Assembly: GCA_947504725.1 (NCBI GenBank)
Contig: CANNHN010000011.1
Span: 1-64,000, forward strand
Length of the DNA: 64,000 nucleotides
Direction: 5' to 3'
Origin: Bacteroidota bacterium
Lineage (GTDB): Bacteria > Bacteroidota > Bacteroidia > 2-12-FULL-35-15
Part shown: positions 7,191 to 15,742 of the stretch, piece after piece
Layout: each line of letters starts with the position of its first letter
How positions within the stretch are numbered: the first letter of the stretch is position 1
Made by a program: the position numbers and the translations under genes
Notes under the pieces: model-generated
What the model was told of the DNA's origin: nothing
Seen by the model: the letters and a program-made list of their open reading frames with translations, nothing else
Databases searched by the model: none

Positions 7191-8128
7191 TATTGAAATG
7201 CTATTTTTATTTTATCTGAAAGATTTGCTTCAATGATATTTTTAGTAAGCAAGAGCATATTCTTTACAGCAATATTATTTGAAATTCCATGTCCGATCAT
7301 GACGGTTGAATTAATTCCTAAAACTGGAGTCCCTCCATAAATTTCATAATTAAAACGATCAAAAAATTCATCTTTTATTTTACGTTTACGAAGCATCGTA
7401 TACATCGCTTCTGCTTGTTTCAAAACAACGTTTCCTGTAAAACCATCACAAACAATAACATCTGAATGGTTGTTAAATAAATCGCGACCTTCGATATTAC
7501 CTATAAAATTAAAATCTTTTGAATCTTTCATTAAACCATGCGCAGCTTGTGCAACAAGATTCCCTTTCTCTGGCTCTTCCCCAATATTCAACAATGAAAC
7601 ACGCGGATTTTTTATTCCATATACATGTTCTGAAAACAAAGAACCTAATACTGCAAATTGATATAGCACATCTGGCTTACAATCTGCATTGGAACCTACG
7701 TCTAATATAAGACCTAGACTTCCATTTTCTTGAGGCATGATTGAAGTGATACACGGACGAATTACTCCCGGAATTACTTTAACACTAAACATTGAGCCAA
7801 CAAGCATTGCGCCCGTATTGCCATTGCTTGCGAATCCATCAAGCTTCCCTTCTTTTAAAAGATGAAACCCAACACTAATGCTAGAATTGGGTTTCTGACT
7901 GAATGCTTTGGTCGGGTGTTCACCCATTCCAATTATTTCGGTAGTATGAACGATGTCGAAATTATTTTCATCTGCTCCCTCTTTTGCAAGACAAGCTATG
8001 ATTTGTTCTTTATCGCCTATCAAAACTAAGCGAACATCTTTGGGTAATTCACTATAAGCTAATATTGCTCCAGATACTGTTGCATCTGGTGCAAAATCAC
8101 CGCCCATAATATCTAAACCAATTCTCAT
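7190..8128 (-). CDS. plsX: Phosphate acyltransferase PlsX
   Basis: A 312-residue enzyme that converts acyl-ACP to acyl-phosphate, the donor for PlsY in phosphatidic acid synthesis. Family marks are MRIGLDIMGGDFAPDATVSGA at the start, TNGNTGAM-type SNGNTGAMLVGSM at about 108-120, LDVGSNADCKP, and VCDGFTGNVVLKQAEA. Length is normal. It follows rpmF by 109 bases and overlaps fabH by one base, the classic rpmF-plsX-fabH order of many bacteria. Confidence 0.96.
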   Translation of the reverse strand: MRIGLDIMGGDFAPDATVSGAILAYSELPKDVRLVLIGDKEQIIACLAKEGADENNFDIVHTTEIIGMGEHPTKAFSQKPNSSISVGFHLLKEGKLDGFASNGNTGAMLVGSMFSVKVIPGVIRPCITSIMPQENGSLGLILDVGSNADCKPDVLYQFAVLGSLFSEHVYGIKNPRVSLLNIGEEPEKGNLVAQAAHGLMKDSKDFNFIGNIEGRDLFNNHSDVIVCDGFTGNVVLKQAEAMYTMLRKRKIKDEFFDRFNYEIYGGTPVLGINSTVMIGHGISNNIAVKNMLLLTKNIIEANLSDKIKIAFQ

Positions 8129-8237
8129 AAACTCTTTCGAATTACGAATGTTTATATTAATCTACGCATTCGGAACCTCTTGTTTACAATTTAGCAAACA
8201 CAGATTCGCAAATTCGTAAAAATTCGTTATCTGTAAA

Positions 8238-8423
8238 TTATGCAGAAACTTTTTTCTCTACTGCTAATTTTCCTTTGTAGTACCCACACTCTCCGCATAC
8301 ACGGTGATACAATGTTGGTGCTCCACAATTTGAACAAGTTGAAAGAGTTGACGCAACTGCTTTGTCGTGACCTCTTCTGCTATCTCTTCTACTTCTCGAT
8401 AATTTTCGCTTTGGATGTGGCAT
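8238..8423 (-). CDS. rpmF: Large ribosomal subunit protein bL32
   Basis: A 61-residue basic ribosomal protein starting MPHPKRKLSRSRRDSRRGHDK. A four-cysteine zinc knuckle (CSNC and CGEC, about residues 30-46) marks the zinc-binding C+ form. The family's usual position, between the YceD-like gene and plsX, is kept here, tying ribosome and membrane synthesis. Gaps of 65 and 109 bases on the same strand fit one operon. Confidence 0.97.
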   Translation of the reverse strand: MPHPKRKLSRSRRDSRRGHDKAVASTLSTCSNCGAPTLYHRVCGECGYYKGKLAVEKKVSA

Positions 8424-8488
8424 TATTTCTAATTTTTATTGTTTACTTTTTTTACTATTACTAATTATTTTTTATTCTTTTTAATTGC

Positions 8489-9028
8489 TCAATTGAGCTT
8501 AATGTTCTTCAATCCTGCCCAACGTGGGTCTGCTTGTTCTTCTTCCTTTTTTTCTTCCTCCAATAAAAACTTCTCCAACTTCGCTATCGTTTCTTTATCA
8601 CAAGTACTTTCTCCTTTTTTATCCAAAGGATGAACTCTTTTAATTGGAAAAGAAAGTGTGATGTATTCATATATAAATTGTGCTACATCCAACTCGTGTT
8701 CATTAGCAGCAACTGTTATAATATCATCATCTTCATTACCGGAATCACTTCCTCCCACTTTTACAATCAACTTATAATTACCTGTGATTGGTAAATCAAA
8801 CTCCACCGTACAAAGGTCACATTCCGTTTTCACGGATCCTGAAATCTCAAATTCTAAAACCATCATTTGTGATTGTTTTAAAAGATTAAGATTTACAAGT
8901 ATGTTTGCTTGCTTTATCTCCGAAAATTCATAATCTAAAAAGAACGAATCTTTTACTTCAAACTTATATTCATGCAAGCCTAATCCCAATCCCACAAACT
9001 GAATAATGTATTCTTTTCTGGCCTGCAT
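8489..9028 (-). CDS. YceD/DUF177 family protein
   Basis: A 179-residue protein of the DUF177 (YceD, large rRNA accumulation) family. It has an acidic centre (GGSDSGNEDDDIITV, about 105-119) and a central CDLC motif within SGSVKTECDLCTVEFDLPI, the family's Cys pair. The Glu/Lys tail EEEKKEEEQADPRWAGLKNIKL ends in the PRWAGLKNL-like signature. In E. coli and plants the family supports 23S rRNA accumulation; the biochemical action is not known. It heads the operon and has a well-formed promoter 26 bases upstream. Confidence 0.9.
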   Translation of the reverse strand: MQARKEYIIQFVGLGLGLHEYKFEVKDSFFLDYEFSEIKQANILVNLNLLKQSQMMVLEFEISGSVKTECDLCTVEFDLPITGNYKLIVKVGGSDSGNEDDDIITVAANEHELDVAQFIYEYITLSFPIKRVHPLDKKGESTCDKETIAKLEKFLLEEEKKEEEQADPRWAGLKNIKLN

Positions 9029-9053
9029 TTTTCCAAGTTTTTAAGAAAGAGGG

Positions 9054-9082
9054 CAAAGGTAAAAAAATCTCCCTTACTTCAA
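9054..9082 (-). promoter_or_regulatory. Bacteroidota sigma-A-type promoter of the yceD-accC operon
   Basis: On the minus strand TTG (9082-9080) is followed after 18 bases by TACCTTTG (9061-9054), an exact match to the Bacteroidota -7 box TAnnTTTG. It lies 26 bases upstream of the yceD start. Confidence 0.7.
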
Positions 9083-9129
9083 AGCTTTGGATGAAATTAA
9101 TTTTAGTGCAATTTTACCCATTTTTATGC

Positions 9130-9166
9130 AAAAAACGGATAAAAAACATGTTTTTATCCGTTTTTT
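9130..9166 (-). terminator. Bidirectional terminator between the carboxypeptidase gene and the yceD promoter
   Basis: A perfect 16-bp stem, AAAAAACGGATAAAAA (9130-9145) with its complement at 9151-9166, has a 5-base loop. It lies 30 bases beyond the carboxypeptidase stop and insulates the yceD promoter from read-through. Confidence 0.9.
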
Positions 9167-9196
9167 AAGCGAATTTATCGCCTTTTTGACCCTTTT

Positions 9197-11593
9197 CTAC
9201 CTCACAATTGATAGCCTTAGTGTTTCCGAAGATTCATTTCCAGTTGAAATGTTATAATAATACATGCCCTGTGCCAGTTTAGAAGTATTCAAACGGTAAC
9301 TTTTTGTTCCTGAATCAACATTTTCAGAAAATACTAATTGCCCTAATGAATTAAACACCATCAACTTTGCCTTCTCCATTTTTGATAATGAGTAATTTAT
9401 ATATGTATAATCATTCGCTGGGTTTGGCATCGTTTGAGAAATTGTGATTTGATTTAAGGAAATCTCATTAATTCCTGTTGCTAAAGGTACCAATTTTTCA
9501 ACTTTCAAATCATCAAAATAAAATCCATCAGCTCCTCCTCCATTATCCGAAACTAATTTAAAACCAATTTTTACATTCAATCCAACATATGCATCCAACG
9601 AAATTTCTTCTTTTCTCCAATCTAATTTATATGCATCGTAAAGTGGCATTCCAAAATCCTGATATGCATTTCCTGACTTTGTATTGTGACCGCACAAAGG
9701 TGTCCAACTTGAACCGCCATCTGTAGAAACCATTACCTCTGCATAATCATAATTGGTTTCAATTTCCCACCGCTGCCAAAACACAATTTGCGCACTTATA
9801 GCATCTGTTAAATCTAAATTTGAAATCGTACTAATCATCGAATTCTCATTGTCGCCATAATCACCAACTGGACTATCCGTTATTGCTCCTGTTCCACTAT
9901 AAAAAACAGATGTGCTGACTCCCCAAGATGGACTCGTCCATCCTGCCATTGTGTTTCCATTGCTGCTAAAAACAATTGTTGGCGGACCGAATTTTTTTAC
10001 AATTGTATCTTTAAATGTATACAAGCCATTACTCACATTGATTTCATATTTTATTGTTGCTCCTATAGCCAATGGATTTAAAGTAAACGAAATGGAATCC
10101 AATACTTCGTCTAATAAATTGAGTGATGAAAAAGTTTTAGGAGAACCAACGCTTGCAATCTCCGGTCCAATTGGAACGATAGAAACGGTATACGTTGCTG
10201 GAGCATCCATCCCCAAACGATGTATTTTGAAATTAAAAAAACCTGTTGCTGCTGGAATATAATTTGGTTCGTCATCCGATACTACTGCATATTTTAATGC
10301 GAGATGAGCCATGTGTAAATTCTGCCAAATATTTTCCTTGCAAATATCTACAATCCGAGATGATGGTGGCCAAAATCCTTCGTCACTTCTTCCAGCTTCT
10401 GGAGTCATTCCAATTATTTTTGGTTTGGTAATTTGTTCACCATATTGCCAATCATCAATGGTTCCGTTTGTAGAATACAAAACAGTTTGCGGTGCTGTTC
10501 CATATGAATATTTATTATACGTAGTAAGATGATCCGCATACTCAGAAAACTGGGCATAGTCGGGAGCAATCACTGCTGCATCATAACCGTATGAGTAAAT
10601 TAATAGATTACCAAACGTATGATTGTTTAACGACATCTTAAAAGTATGCGCATTACTAAAGTCTCTTAAATTTTGAGATTCCGCTTCCGACCAAGCTGCC
10701 GTTCCTCTATACGCTTCTGAAAATCCACTTGGTGAAGAACCTACATTATCATATCCCCATTGGTAGCCGTAATTTCTATTAATATCAACACCATAAGAAC
10801 CACCATTGTTTCTTCTGTTCTTTCGCCACATTCCTCCTCCACTTGGATCAGTTGTTTGGTTGCGAACATACCCATCAGGATTTACCAATGGAATAAAATA
10901 CATTTCTTCATTGTTTACTAAATACTGCACTTCGGGATTACTTGAATAATTTTCACATAAATAATACATGTACATTATCAATTGTGAAACAGATGCTGGT
11001 TCACGTGCATGATGCGCTGAATTATACAGCACTTCTGGCTCTGCCTCATCTATATTAGGATTATCTGAAATTTTCATCCAATACAAAGGACGACCTTCAA
11101 TTGTATTTATTGGACCTATTACTGTTCTTGCTTTTACCAAAGTTGGAAAAAGTGTTGCCAAATTATCCATGTGCCAAAGAATTTCGGCATACGTATAAAA
11201 TCCACCCATACTTCCTAAAGTAAAATTAGTTGGCGTTGAATATGTTGGTGGAACGGTACATCCAATCGACATGGTAGAAATTGGAGTAGTTTCATTTTTT
11301 AGAAATGAAGGATTATTTTGATCTCGATAAAACTGTTTTACATCTTCAATCTGCACATCAAAACTAAATCCGTTTTCTTTGATAATGCCGATTTCTGTTT
11401 CTGAAAAATCAGAAATAAACCAAAATCCTTTTTTCATTTCGCCATGATCAAGCGATAAACCCGCTTGCGTCAATTGAATAATTCCAATTTCATCTGTATA
11501 GATTTTTATGCGAGAATATTTTTCGGTTTGAATAGCTTGAGCAAATACTTGAGTTCCTCCAAACAACAAAAAAAACAGTAGAAATTTTTTCAT
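9197..11593 (-). CDS. Secreted M14-family zinc carboxypeptidase with T9SS sorting domain
   Basis: A 798-residue exopeptidase that removes C-terminal residues from peptides outside the cell. Signal peptide at 1-19 (FLLFGGTQVFAQA). The M14 domain covers about 125-430. The zinc ligands are His195 and Glu198 in HHAREP and His325 in NNHTFGN; the probable general base is Glu399 in TPEAGRSDEG. PLVNPDGY and DINRNYGYQWG are substrate-site motifs of the carboxypeptidase T type. A beta-rich region (about 550-700) with FYFDDLKV resembles a MAM/jelly-roll module. The last 75 residues (NPANDYTYINYSLS to LRLSIVR) are a type A T9SS sorting domain. It stands alone, with a good promoter and terminator. Confidence 0.93.
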   Translation of the reverse strand: MKKFLLFFLLFGGTQVFAQAIQTEKYSRIKIYTDEIGIIQLTQAGLSLDHGEMKKGFWFISDFSETEIGIIKENGFSFDVQIEDVKQFYRDQNNPSFLKNETTPISTMSIGCTVPPTYSTPTNFTLGSMGGFYTYAEILWHMDNLATLFPTLVKARTVIGPINTIEGRPLYWMKISDNPNIDEAEPEVLYNSAHHAREPASVSQLIMYMYYLCENYSSNPEVQYLVNNEEMYFIPLVNPDGYVRNQTTDPSGGGMWRKNRRNNGGSYGVDINRNYGYQWGYDNVGSSPSGFSEAYRGTAAWSEAESQNLRDFSNAHTFKMSLNNHTFGNLLIYSYGYDAAVIAPDYAQFSEYADHLTTYNKYSYGTAPQTVLYSTNGTIDDWQYGEQITKPKIIGMTPEAGRSDEGFWPPSSRIVDICKENIWQNLHMAHLALKYAVVSDDEPNYIPAATGFFNFKIHRLGMDAPATYTVSIVPIGPEIASVGSPKTFSSLNLLDEVLDSISFTLNPLAIGATIKYEINVSNGLYTFKDTIVKKFGPPTIVFSSNGNTMAGWTSPSWGVSTSVFYSGTGAITDSPVGDYGDNENSMISTISNLDLTDAISAQIVFWQRWEIETNYDYAEVMVSTDGGSSWTPLCGHNTKSGNAYQDFGMPLYDAYKLDWRKEEISLDAYVGLNVKIGFKLVSDNGGGADGFYFDDLKVEKLVPLATGINEISLNQITISQTMPNPANDYTYINYSLSKMEKAKLMVFNSLGQLVFSENVDSGTKSYRLNTSKLAQGMYYYNISTGNESSETLRLSIVR

Positions 11594-11615
11594 TAGAAAA
11601 AGATTAGTTGTATAA

Positions 11616-11646
11616 CAAATCTAATCAATAGAAGCATTAAAAGCAA
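11616..11646 (-). promoter_or_regulatory. Promoter of the carboxypeptidase gene
   Basis: Minus-strand TTG (11646-11644), 20-base spacer, TAGATTTG (11623-11616), an exact TAnnTTTG box 23 bases from the start codon. A GATTAG/CTAATC inverted repeat (11602-11607 with 11621-11626) overlaps the box. Confidence 0.6.
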
Positions 11647-11685
11647 ATGAAGGGAATTACATATTTGGCAACCGTCATCCTTATC

Positions 11686-11767
11686 GCAGTCACTTCGAGC
11701 GGAGTCGAGAAGCGTTACAATTGTGGGACTGCTCCTCATCAAGAGATCCCGTGTCGTGGCACGGGAT
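11686..11767. repeat. REP-type intergenic repeat and hairpin
   Basis: CACTTCGAGCGGAGTCGAGA (from 11691), also found at 28073, is followed by a hairpin, ATCCCGTG (11746-11753) with CACGGGAT (11760-11767). It lies between the convergent-side end of pdxA and the carboxypeptidase promoter; no gene is present. Confidence 0.75.
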
Positions 11768-11816
11768 GACGTTCATTTGAAATTATTCTTGTAAAGCACT
11801 TGATTAGCAGAAACGA

Positions 11817-12872
11817 CTATCTTTCCCTTTTACCAACACTAATCTTCAAAGGATTAGAAGTAATTTCTTTGTACTGTTTTCTCACTTTATAAATATCAAT
11901 AGCCGTGTAAATTGCTCTACGAAAAGATTCTTCTGATGCAACATTTTTTCCAGCAATATCATAAGCTGTTCCATGATCGGGCGAAGTTCTAACAACTGGC
12001 AAACCTGCTGTAAAATTTACACCTGAATTAAAAGAAATTGTTTTGAAAGGAATTAATCCTTGATCGTGATACATAGCAAGTACTGCATCAAATTTTTCAT
12101 ACGCTTTGTTTCCGAAAAATCCATCTGCCGGATAAGCTCCATAAACTAGCATTCCTTCTTCTTTCAGTTGATTTATTGCAGGAAGAATAATGTTTTTTTC
12201 CTCATCACCGATTACGCCATTGTCACCAGCATGTGGGTTTAACCCTAACACAGCTATTTTAGGTTTTCGAATTTCGAAATCCTGAATCAATGATTGATTT
12301 AATGCTCTTAATTTTTTAACGATTTTTTCAGTTGTTAATTCTTGTGCAACTTTTGTAACAGGAATATGTCCAGTTACAACAGCAACTCTCAAAGTGCTAC
12401 TTACTAAAAACATCAAGCTGTTTCCATCACCAAATTTATCATCCAAATATTCGGTGTGACCAGGAAATTTAAAATCTTCGGATTGAATATTTTCTTTATT
12501 GATTGGAGCTGTTACCAATACATGCACTTTACCCTGCGCCAATGCATAAGCCGCTGCTTCTAACGATTTGAATGCATACTTTCCACCTTCATCTGTTTGT
12601 TTTCCTAACTCGATGTTTACATCTTCTTCGTATACATTAATTAAGTTAGTCCTTTTGTGATTAATTTCTGAAACATCTTGTATTTGATTAAAACTAAAAT
12701 CTTCAATGTTCAATGCTTTACGGTGAAAGCTGGCCGTTTTCATAGAACTGAAAACAACAGGTGTACATATTTCAAGCATTTGAGGATCTAGAAATGTTTT
12801 GATAATCACTTCCATTCCTATTCCATTTATATCCCCCTGAGAAATTCCAACAATTATTTTTTCGTCTGACAT
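11817..12872 (-). CDS. pdxA: 4-hydroxythreonine-4-phosphate dehydrogenase
   Basis: A 351-residue NAD-dependent enzyme of the DXP-independent-start branch (E. coli type) of pyridoxal 5'-phosphate synthesis. It oxidises 4-phosphohydroxythreonine, the product of which condenses with deoxyxylulose phosphate. Metal ligands His169 (TGHIP), His214 (GLNPHAGDNG) and His269 (MYHDQGLIPFK) are all present, as are FPGHTEYL near 136-143 and RTSPDHGTAYDIAGK near 297-311. Length is normal (E. coli 329). A TACCTTTG box sits at 12965-12958 on the minus strand, 86 bases upstream, though I see no good -33 TTG. Upstream the unknown secreted protein on the same strand ends 171 bases away. Confidence 0.95.
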   Translation of the reverse strand: MSDEKIIVGISQGDINGIGMEVIIKTFLDPQMLEICTPVVFSSMKTASFHRKALNIEDFSFNQIQDVSEINHKRTNLINVYEEDVNIELGKQTDEGGKYAFKSLEAAAYALAQGKVHVLVTAPINKENIQSEDFKFPGHTEYLDDKFGDGNSLMFLVSSTLRVAVVTGHIPVTKVAQELTTEKIVKKLRALNQSLIQDFEIRKPKIAVLGLNPHAGDNGVIGDEEKNIILPAINQLKEEGMLVYGAYPADGFFGNKAYEKFDAVLAMYHDQGLIPFKTISFNSGVNFTAGLPVVRTSPDHGTAYDIAGKNVASEESFRRAIYTAIDIYKVRKQYKEITSNPLKISVGKRER

Positions 12873-13043
12873 GCTATAAGTTTAAAGTTTTAAAAGTTCA
12901 AAATTCAAAGTTTTTGATTTCAGGCTAAACTAAAAGTTTAACTGATTCAAAGAATTACAAAGGTAAATTTAAATTGATTGTAGTGGTGAAAATAAAAGTT
13001 CATTCATTACGCAACTTTGAACTTTCCAACTTTAAACTTTGAA

Positions 13044-14195
13044 CTATTCTTCCACCCAACTCACAATATCACTTAAGTTAGTAATATCAAGCGTTGTCCA
13101 TTTTTTTGTAGTTGTATTCCAAATTGCAACTCCTTGCGGATAACGATCTTCGCCCATTACAATTTCAGCTTGAACAGCAGCATACCCCGAAGTTGTTTTT
13201 GCATTGTCTAGTCTGCACCATTTTTTTCCTACATTATCAATTTCAAACATAATAGATCGTCCATATTTTGGATTCTCATCTGATTCAATAAAAAAACTAT
13301 TTCCTATAGGCTGAAACAATAACTTAGTAGTCGTTTTCTTTTTCAAATCAATTGCAAATCGACCTTTCCCACATGAATAAACAATTCCACCTTCACTCGA
13401 TAATTCAAAAAATGTACTTTCTGCGGTTGCTGGGATCTCTGTAATTTCTCCTAGTTTCTCAACTGTTTTATTAATGTTCACTTTATAAATAATTGCTGAT
13501 TGTTGATTCTTAGGAAAATTGGCATATAAGAATGAACTGTTATCCAACCAAAAAATAGGAAATTTACGTTTGACATCATCTCCCAAAAGTGGCTGTGCTT
13601 CACCCAATCCAGCGTCTTTCACTAAAATATCTTGTTTGCCCGTTACATAATACGCTGAAATGCTAAATGGTTTTGTAGTTTCATCCACTTCAATATCGGG
13701 ACGTTGAATGGGATTGTAATTTGGGTTTTGTACCTTCTCAAATTTTTCTGTCTTCAAATCTAATACGGAAAAATATTTCCCTTTAAAAATATCATTTGTT
13801 CTAAAAACAATACTGTCACCACGGCAAGCAACATACTCTCCTCGCTCAAAAACCAATAATTTTTTTGTTTTGATATCGATTACATTTCCAATTCCTGTAA
13901 TCACATATCGATTGCGATAAATTCTGTTTTTTCCTAAATCGAAACGTACATAATTTCCTGATACGCCTGCTTTTTTTGTAGGAAGAGAAATAACTGTTTC
14001 CTTCGAAACCATTGCACCATCAAGGAAATGATAGTTCACTAAATGCTGCATATTATTGGCTGCTGCATTGTCATCATATTCAGCGATAAGAAGCGAAACT
14101 TTCTTGCCAGCAGGCAAACTCTTTTTTAGTGGCATGTGGAATGCAACAAAAAAAATAACTATAAAAATGAGTAGAGAGAATTTTAAAAACCTCAT
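13044..14195 (-). CDS. Hypothetical protein with a signal anchor and beta-propeller-like repeats
   Basis: A 383-residue protein I do not recognise. Residues 1-22 (FLKFSLLIFIVIFFVAF) are a signal peptide or membrane anchor. The rest is rich in short beta-strand pairs such as NVIDIKTKKLLVFERGEYVACRGDSIVF and GRFAIDLKKKTTTKLLF, spaced like blades of a six- or seven-bladed propeller. The last blade ends with VAIWNTTTKKWTTLDI. It lacks a T9SS sorting domain and a lipobox. It begins 10 bases after the pepA stop on the same strand, so pepA and this gene are probably co-transcribed; a periplasmic role is likely. Confidence 0.7.
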   Translation of the reverse strand: MRFLKFSLLIFIVIFFVAFHMPLKKSLPAGKKVSLLIAEYDDNAAANNMQHLVNYHFLDGAMVSKETVISLPTKKAGVSGNYVRFDLGKNRIYRNRYVITGIGNVIDIKTKKLLVFERGEYVACRGDSIVFRTNDIFKGKYFSVLDLKTEKFEKVQNPNYNPIQRPDIEVDETTKPFSISAYYVTGKQDILVKDAGLGEAQPLLGDDVKRKFPIFWLDNSSFLYANFPKNQQSAIIYKVNINKTVEKLGEITEIPATAESTFFELSSEGGIVYSCGKGRFAIDLKKKTTTKLLFQPIGNSFFIESDENPKYGRSIMFEIDNVGKKWCRLDNAKTTSGYAAVQAEIVMGEDRYPQGVAIWNTTTKKWTTLDITNLSDIVSWVEE

Positions 14196-14205
14196 TCAAA
14201 AAAGT

Positions 14206-15642
14206 TTATGCGTTGTTTTTCAAATAATCGAACAGCAAACGTACTCCAACTCCCGTGCCGCCTTTTACTCTGTAATTATCTTTGCTAGTTAAAAATGCAG
14301 GACCAGCAATATCAAAGTGCATCCAAGGGTAACTAATGTAACGTGCTAAAAATTTTCCCGCAGTAATACTTCCTGCATACGGACCACCCAAATTTTTCAT
14401 GTCAGCGATATCCGATTTAATAAGTTCATCATAATCATCCCAAAATGGCATCTCAGCTAATCTTTCAAAAACTGCATTACCACTTTGTTTTAGTTTATTT
14501 TTTGTGCTTTCGTCAGCTGTTCCCATCGCAACAATTCCTGATGTTCCAATTGCTGCAACTGCGGCACCTGTTAAGGTTGCTAAATCAATTACCAATTTCG
14601 GATTGTATTTTTGTGCATACGATAAGGCATCTGCTAAAATCATTCTTCCTTCAGCATCTGCATTCAACATTTCAACCGTCATTCCATTGTACATCGTTAT
14701 AACATCTCCTGGAACGTAAGCATTTTCACCCGGACGATTATCTGTTGCAGGCACTAATCCAATTACGTAAACTGGTAATTTTGCTTTTGCAATCGCGTAC
14801 ATTGTTCCGCCAACAGCAGCCGAACCAGCCATGTCGCACTTCATCATGTCCATACTGTTTGGCGTTGGTTTCAAACTCACTCCACCTGTATCATACACCA
14901 CTCCTTTTCCAACTAAAATAATAGGCTGTTTGTTTTTAGCATTTTTCGGTTTGTATTCCATTATACTGAATGTAGGTGGCTCAATACTTCCTAAATTCAC
15001 GGATAACAATCCACCCATTTTTAAAGCTTTAATTTTTTCTTTATTGAACACCTCAACATTAAATCCAGCCGCTTTACCCATTTTTTGAAACTCTTTGGAA
15101 AGCTGTGTTGCTGTTAAAAAATTTACTGGCTCATTTACCAATGTTCGAGAAAGGCAAGTTGCTTCTACTACAATATTTAATTCTTCAATTTGTTTTGAAT
15201 TCAAAACTTTTGAAACAATGGAAATCGACTTCAAAGAAAATCTTTCTTTGTCTCTATCCTTTTTATATTTCAAAAACTGATAGTTACTCAATGCCAATCC
15301 TTCTGTAAAAGCTAAGGTTTCAATTGCTTTTCCTTCAGCATCAATAATATTAATTGATTCCAACTTAGCATCGGTAATCCAACCATGAATTGCGCTTGCG
15401 GCTTTACGAAGCGACTCCGCTGTTTGATACTTATCTTTTTTCACATCAATAACTTGTACAATAAACAAGCGGTGAAGTTGATTTAAACAAACCGATTTTT
15501 TTTCATGTTTATTGATTTCATTCTTTATGAAATCGATTTCAGGTTTAGTTAAACCATAGTTATTAAAACTATTATTCTTTCCACACAACAAAACAACACT
15601 CTCATTGTTATTTAATGTAGATTTTTTGGAGATATTCGTCAT
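14206..15642 (-). CDS. pepA: Leucyl aminopeptidase family protein (M17)
   Basis: A 478-residue cytosolic aminopeptidase needing two divalent metals and releasing N-terminal residues in peptide turnover. The M17 signature appears as NADAEGRMILADAL. The metal/active-site lysine segment is GKGVVYDTGGVSLKPT, followed by MDMMKCDMAGSAAV. The start at 15642 (MTNISKK) is chosen; the frame is open back to 15744, but those residues are hydrophobic, unlike the family, and would overlap the divergent mqnC start. The N-terminal domain is shorter than in E. coli PepA. It is divergent from mqnC with a 100-base promoter region between them. Confidence 0.92.
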   Translation of the reverse strand: MTNISKKSTLNNNESVVLLCGKNNSFNNYGLTKPEIDFIKNEINKHEKKSVCLNQLHRLFIVQVIDVKKDKYQTAESLRKAASAIHGWITDAKLESINIIDAEGKAIETLAFTEGLALSNYQFLKYKKDRDKERFSLKSISIVSKVLNSKQIEELNIVVEATCLSRTLVNEPVNFLTATQLSKEFQKMGKAAGFNVEVFNKEKIKALKMGGLLSVNLGSIEPPTFSIMEYKPKNAKNKQPIILVGKGVVYDTGGVSLKPTPNSMDMMKCDMAGSAAVGGTMYAIAKAKLPVYVIGLVPATDNRPGENAYVPGDVITMYNGMTVEMLNADAEGRMILADALSYAQKYNPKLVIDLATLTGAAVAAIGTSGIVAMGTADESTKNKLKQSGNAVFERLAEMPFWDDYDELIKSDIADMKNLGGPYAGSITAGKFLARYISYPWMHFDIAGPAFLTSKDNYRVKGGTGVGVRLLFDYLKNNA

Positions 15643-15742
15643 ATAATTTCTACTTTTGAGGAAGTAAATGTAATAAAAGAATTGAGAAATTCCGAACGAT
15701 ACCAAGGCAAGCTCAAAAGCCTCACCAAATAACACAATCAGC

